In this document: positions 60,206 through 64,000 of the stretch, one piece after another | Position numbering within the stretch: the first letter of the stretch is position 1 | Layout: every line of letters begins with the position of its first letter | Origin: Acorus gramineus | Taxonomy: Eukaryota; Streptophyta; Magnoliopsida; Acorales; Acoraceae | Length of the DNA: 64,000 bases | NCBI GenBank assembly: GCA_030737835.1 | Contig: CM060850.1 | Location: forward strand, 27,997,385-28,061,384 | Reading direction: 5' to 3' | Translations under genes and position numbers: made by a program | The notes under the pieces: generated by a model | Database searches by the model: none | Seen by the model: the letters and a program-made list of their open reading frames with translations, nothing else | What the model was told of the DNA's origin: nothing

Positions 60206-61076
60206 AATTTCCCACCATTTTCAATGGGATCTGGTCATTTGTCCAATGAAAGTGATGGAAAAGCCATGTTTTAAAGAGACCATGTAATTTTCCTAGTAAC
60301 TTCAGAACTTGTGAAAGAAGATGAACAGGACATCTTCCATGATTTAAGCAGTTGTTAATAAACTTGAGTGTAACACTACTACTACATGGACTTCCACTCT
60401 GCCTTCCTTTACAATGTACCCCCAGCTTAAACCCAATTTGAGATCTCATTTTTCATTCTAAACTATATGTCTAATTCAGCATGAAATATGCAATGACAAA
60501 CAATGTTTAGGATACCAAAAAGTAATAACTAATGATACATATTAAGGGTGTTTTGTTATTTAAAAAATAATAAATATCATTAATTTTATTCACATCTTAT
60601 ATCAACATTATTCATCATCTACTGAACAATAAACGGTTTATTTTTACGTTTTCTATTGAAAATAACTGAAAAACATAACTAAACGTGTTATTTCAGTGAT
60701 ATAACAAGTTATGCTGGTATAACTTTTTACCTTTGAATGAATCCATCTTTCATCCAAACATGGGATTAACATGGGCTTAGAAGTAGAATAATTGAATGTA
60801 CCATCACATTTGTGATCAGCCTCCCACAGTTTTATTCTTCACCCTTATATTTGTCCGTTTCTTCTCCCAGACAGCTTTTGACATTTTTGTAATTTTCGAT
60901 GAAGACAGTGGCACTTAGACGAGCGGGGTAGTTGTTGAAGGGTAGCCCTGTTTCCATAAATGAAATTTCTTAAGGGATTTATTACATTAAAACCCGGTAT
61001 AGAAACATAGATCTCAAAGACGTCCCGCACTATTATTATTGTTATTATTTTGTTAAGAAAGACATGCTTCATTTTT
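60206..61076. other. Gene-free region with two unexplained higher-complexity patches
   Basis: At 60195-60450 and 60840-61075 the composition is closer to exonic DNA than in the surroundings. Minus-strand frames of 84 and 75 residues cover them, but neither shows a domain I know and no splice pattern joins them. They may be relics of a gene or an unrecognised element. Confidence 0.3.
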
Positions 61077-61560
61077 AGGATTAGTTTGACAAGAAGTTAA
61101 GGTATTGATAATAAGTTGTCCTAATTTTAAAGAATAAAAAATCCATCAATTTTGTTTGTATTCACATTTGTTAATTTTTTTTTATTTTGATAAAGTAGAT
61201 ATTATCATTAAGTAGAGCATAATAAGAGGTGAGAGGAATCGAAGCAAAACACAATATAAAATAACAAATAAAATAGAAAACAAGCATCCGCAAACAGGAG
61301 AACTATAAGCTCGAGCCCCGGTGGACGAGAGACCACTCGAACGAAGTAGCCCGGCTGCCTGTTCCTCCACCTTCACGTGTAGCCTTCCTCTCTCAAAGCG
61401 GATTATTGATGCCTCGGCTAGTTGAATGTCTCAAGCCACATTTGTTAAAATTAATATAAAAGAAAATGAGATTAAATATTATTTCTAGTCTTTAAATAAA
61501 ACTAAAAAAAAATTCTATTTTTATTTTAAAATCAAGAAAACTGGTAACATTTTATTCCAA
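61077..61560. repeat. Dispersed repeat R2 interrupted by a retroposon
   Basis: 61077-61174 matches 39293-39400 (TTAGTTTGACAAGAAGTTAA, AATCCATCAATTTTGTT). The match resumes after the insertion at about 61437 with CATTTGTTAAAATTAATA. The 39.3-kb copy therefore acts as a pre-insertion reference for this site. Confidence 0.65.
61175..61436 (-). mobile_element. 5'-truncated retroposon (LINE 3' end or SINE) with a 12-bp target-site duplication
   Basis: 262 bp flanked by CACATTTGTTAA at 61163-61174 and 61437-61448, identical on both sides. The left edge is a T run, so the element lies on the minus strand and ends CTTTATCAAAATAAAAAA. The identical duplications and the intact repeat R2 around it suggest a fairly young insertion. 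On the minus strand a frame of 64 residues (VEEQAAGLLRSSGLSS and so on) is open, and GTTCGAGTGG recalls a B box, so both LINE tail and SINE remain possible. It does not match the SINE copies at 50.9 and 57.3 kb. Confidence 0.7.
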
Positions 61561-61853
61561 ATGAGATAAGTTGTTCTCCCACTCACTTATCCCTACAAAC
61601 ATTACGCCCTTAGCTTTGTTTCAAGAAAGGAAATTTTCCGGGTACCTCAACTCATTCAGGGGGTTAGATGGCATAAACCCAAAAAACAGAAATGAAAACT
61701 TCAGGGACCCGAATCCCTCGATCAAAATGAAAAGCCGATAAAGAATCGCTTGCGAAGCACCTTTCCTTTCTAATTTTGGGTTCCAATCGAATTCCGCAAA
61801 TTAGGGTTTCGCAATTCTTCCCATAGAGATCTTCAGATTTCAATCCGATTTCG
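61561..61853. other. PTPMT promoter and 5' leader
   Basis: Composition shifts from AT-rich to balanced near 61600. TTAGGGTTTCGC near 61801 resembles the AGGGTTT (telo-box-like) elements common in leaders of plant housekeeping genes. Confidence 0.4.
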
Positions 61854-61880
61854 ATGAAAATCAAGGATTACTCGATGTAA
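61854..61880 (+). promoter_or_regulatory. Short upstream open reading frame before PTPMT
   Basis: ATG, seven further codons and a stop (MKIKDYSM), ending 6 bases before the main start codon. If the transcript includes it, a ribosome would have to reinitiate almost at once or scan past it, which would lower translation. It depends on where transcription starts, which I cannot see. Confidence 0.45.
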
Positions 61881-61886
61881 ACGGCG

Positions 61887-62651
61887 ATGTTCATCGAGGA
61901 TCTGAAGGAGGGTGAACCGGTGAGCGGAGGCCGGGCGATCGTGGCCGTCCGTCACGGCGAGATCGGATTGATAGACGTGAAGCGGGCGGCGGTCGGCGTC
62001 GGCGCACGCGCACTGTTCTACCCGACGCTTGCGTATAACGTTGTACGGAATAGGCTTGAGTCGGGCTTCCATTGGTGGGACGAGGTCGATGAGGTATCGA
62101 TTTTTTGTTCGAATTTTGTTATCCGTGTTTTTCTTTTATTGATTTGGTGTTTTTAAACTGTTAGGTTTGTATGTCTTAATTATCCGATTGTGTTGTCATT
62201 GCAATCCAATCATGAAATTTTGAATTGCGAAGAAATGTGAAATTTTTTGGTATTGTAATTATCAAGAAAACCCAGTTGGAAGAATAATTTACTTGTTATC
62301 GTTTTAGATGCCTATTTTTTGTAAGATTATACGCGTAAATAACACATTTTTAATGAGGGTATGTATGTGAAAGAAAACTCAGTTTTGTATTGGTTCTATA
62401 AGGTGTACGGGTTTGTGGAACTTATGTGTGGTTGCTGTGGGGTGTTAGTTGTCATGACCGATTGTGTGGAACGATGTTTTGAATTTCAATTGTTGCATTA
62501 TTGTATTGAGCTGATGCATCCCCTACAGTTTTTGTTGCTAGGTGCCGTGCCTTTTCCAAGTGACGTTCCTCGCTTGAAGCAACTTGGTGTTTGTGGTGTG
62601 ATCACATTGAATGAGCCATATGAGACGTTGGTTCCTACTTCGCTTTATCAA
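61887..62651 (+). CDS. PTPMT-type dual-specificity phosphatase (phosphatidylglycerophosphate phosphatase), first two exons; gene runs beyond the window
   Basis: Plant PTPMT proteins dephosphorylate phosphatidylglycerophosphate (and some phosphoinositides), a step towards phosphatidylglycerol and cardiolipin in mitochondria. Exon 1 is 61887-62093 and exon 2 62529-62651, in frame. Recognisable pieces: ALFYPTLAYNVVRNRLESGF, HWWDEVDE, then LLLGAVPFPSDVPRLKQLGV and GVITLNEPYETLVPTSLYQ. These match the N-terminal half of Arabidopsis DSP8/PTPMT. The catalytic HCKAGRGRST loop lies in later exons, which I do not find before 64000, so activity cannot be judged. The start is the ATG giving the MFIEDLKEGEP opening (plant MYIEEL form). 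Residues 10-30 are GC-rich and diverged. Confidence 0.87.
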
Positions 62652-64000
62652 GTGAGTAACTGAGTGTTGTAACATTTATAGTTGTTTCTTCATAAAAGTT
62701 TCCACATAGTTGTTTAATAAGATAATTTACAGGGAGGACTGGTATGCAGAGGAGCTTTGAAATTATGAACAATATTCCCTTAAATTATATTGAAATTTAT
62801 GTTTTTTGTTGCTTTTTAAAAATCTATTTTTAGGAGGCATTTTTTTATTAATAATTAATTAGATGTTGAGATTTTATACTTTTATTGATAATGCAATGTT
62901 GTTATGTAATAGACCAATTTGCTTATCTTTGCTGCCAAGCAGTGTATTGACTCAAGTAAATTATTGGATTTTAATTGAACAGTGTAATGTCCCTACACCA
63001 GGTTACTTGTAGAGAGCATTACTCTGATTTTGTTGTGATGGACTATCTTCAAGATATTGCACAAATGTAGACCAGATGGTGATGAATATGGAATAATTCA
63101 ACATTTTATTCTTAAAGGCCAACCATCATATGAAATCTGATGCTAGAAGTTGGATTCCAGACCTTGGGTTGCATAATTGTATTTTTGATATTGTGGTGCA
63201 GATCTTGAGAAAGGAGGATCATTCACAATTTTCACACAGTAGTGCATAAGAGAGGTGATGGACTGGAAATATCTAGTTATGACCCTTACTGGGTTATCTG
63301 GCTTCATGTGGTTAATAAAGTTGGGAAAATGTTACTCTCAGTCCTTCTTTCAGATCCGCTTGCGCCCGCAGACATTTTGATATATATTTTTTTGAAGCAT
63401 ATGCTTGGCTAATAAAGTACATTCTTTTTTATAAAAAAAAAATAAAAAAGTATATACTCTTATAAATTGAATGCATATATTTTTATGTTTTTGTAATAGA
63501 GTATATACTAACATAGTGAAAAAAACTCTGCCTTAGGTGATTTTGTGATGCTGCGAACGGGGTTGCAAAATGAACTGTGTGTATCAGGGCCCTTAAAGTT
63601 AAGGTGGTGATGTAGTCTGAGTACCTCTGATCTTTATTTGCCCTGACCCTGCAGTTTGAGGAAGGGAAATAAATGAATTTGATGGGGTTTAGGAAGTTAA
63701 GGCGTAATACTACTTCTACTGGAACTTGTAAAAATCATTAGAAGACACATTGTGTATATTGATGTGAGTCATCACAGTAAGATTCCCTTATTGTTGGACG
63801 GATATTGAACAATTACAAATTATTCAACATAGCATTTGATAGTTACTGGATCCTTGCAACAACAACAAAGATAAAAAAATGTACCCCATTCTCATTGCCC
63901 ATTTAAATAATATCTCCAACCTTGTCATCTTATTTACTGATGCATGGACTTGTAAGAATACTGGCCTCTACAAGAAAGGTAAATTACATCAAAGTTCCTT
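62652..64000 (+). other. Intron 2 of the PTPMT gene (open at the window edge)
   Basis: After the GTGAGT donor at 62652, no frame up to 64000 carries the next conserved block (an IPTRDYLFAP-like segment), so the intron is at least 1.35 kb. It hosts a MITE at 63330-63600. The rest is AT-rich. Confidence 0.6.
63330..63600. mobile_element. MITE of family M5, copy 5, inside the PTPMT intron
   Basis: The left end AAAATGTTACTCTCAGTCCT and right end AACTGTGTGTATCAGGGCCC retain the family termini (TGATACACTCA-like). Internal TGAAGCATATGCTTGGCTAAT and GTATATACTAACATAG fit the family. More diverged than copies 2 and 4. Confidence 0.5.

Noticed and set aside
1-64000. tRNA, rRNA, snRNA genes and CRISPR arrays
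   Set aside because: I looked for B-box-like GGTTCGA motifs, cloverleaf arms and regularly spaced repeats. The only pol III-like boxes are in the SINE and the 61.2-kb retroposon; tandem units in FB1 are diverged transposon repeats, not CRISPR.

Overview
This is nuclear DNA from a flowering plant. The genes are split by AT-rich introns with GT-AG borders, and between them lie long AT-rich stretches full of short inverted-repeat transposons. Several first exons are strikingly GC-rich inside AT-rich surroundings (ceramide kinase, APC8, HD-Zip, ARPC5, the DUF761 gene). That 5' GC gradient points to a monocot outside the grasses, but this is inference from base composition, not proof. I see no bacterial, organellar or CRISPR sequence.

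Layout. 1-3277: gene-free, with several MITE-like repeats. 3278-10814 (+): TIM21, a mitochondrial import subunit, eight coding exons. 11431-12115: a foldback repeat. 13306-13740: a decayed RNase H fragment. 14173-17326 (-): APC8/CDC23, a subunit of the anaphase-promoting complex. 19023-24026 (+): ceramide kinase (ACD5 type), 13 exons. 24027-39712: a 15.7 kb gene-free block of foldback elements, MITEs, a LINE tail and four GC-rich islands carrying CACGTG (G-box) motifs. 39847-41942 (+): a class II HD-Zip transcription factor. 43040-43430: a LINE reverse-transcriptase fragment. 44332-47121 (-): ARPC5, the small subunit of the Arp2/3 complex. About 47600-48770: a fossil LTR-retrotransposon end. 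48980-49803: an inverted-repeat element sitting inside a TA microsatellite. 50200-53900: repeats, including a SINE. 54192-55472 (+): a single-exon DUF761 protein. 55473-61853: repeats. From 61887 (+): the first two exons of a PTPMT-type phosphatase gene that runs off the right edge.

The seven host genes are unrelated housekeeping or regulatory genes with no operon-like logic: protein import, cell-cycle proteolysis, sphingolipid signalling, transcription, actin nucleation, an unknown membrane protein and phospholipid metabolism. I found no convincing new multi-gene system. The observations most worth a second look are: an ARPC5 intron whose only frame-keeping donor is not GT; G-box islands upstream of a gene whose family is known to answer to G-box-binding factors; an 824-bp element with nested palindromes inserted in a TA microsatellite; a SINE family seen in two copies, one with clear target-site duplications; and three families of long foldback repeats.

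Exon borders were read by eye from splice motifs and remembered family sequence. Most keep frame exactly. The one uncertain border, the ceramide kinase exon 1 donor, is flagged.
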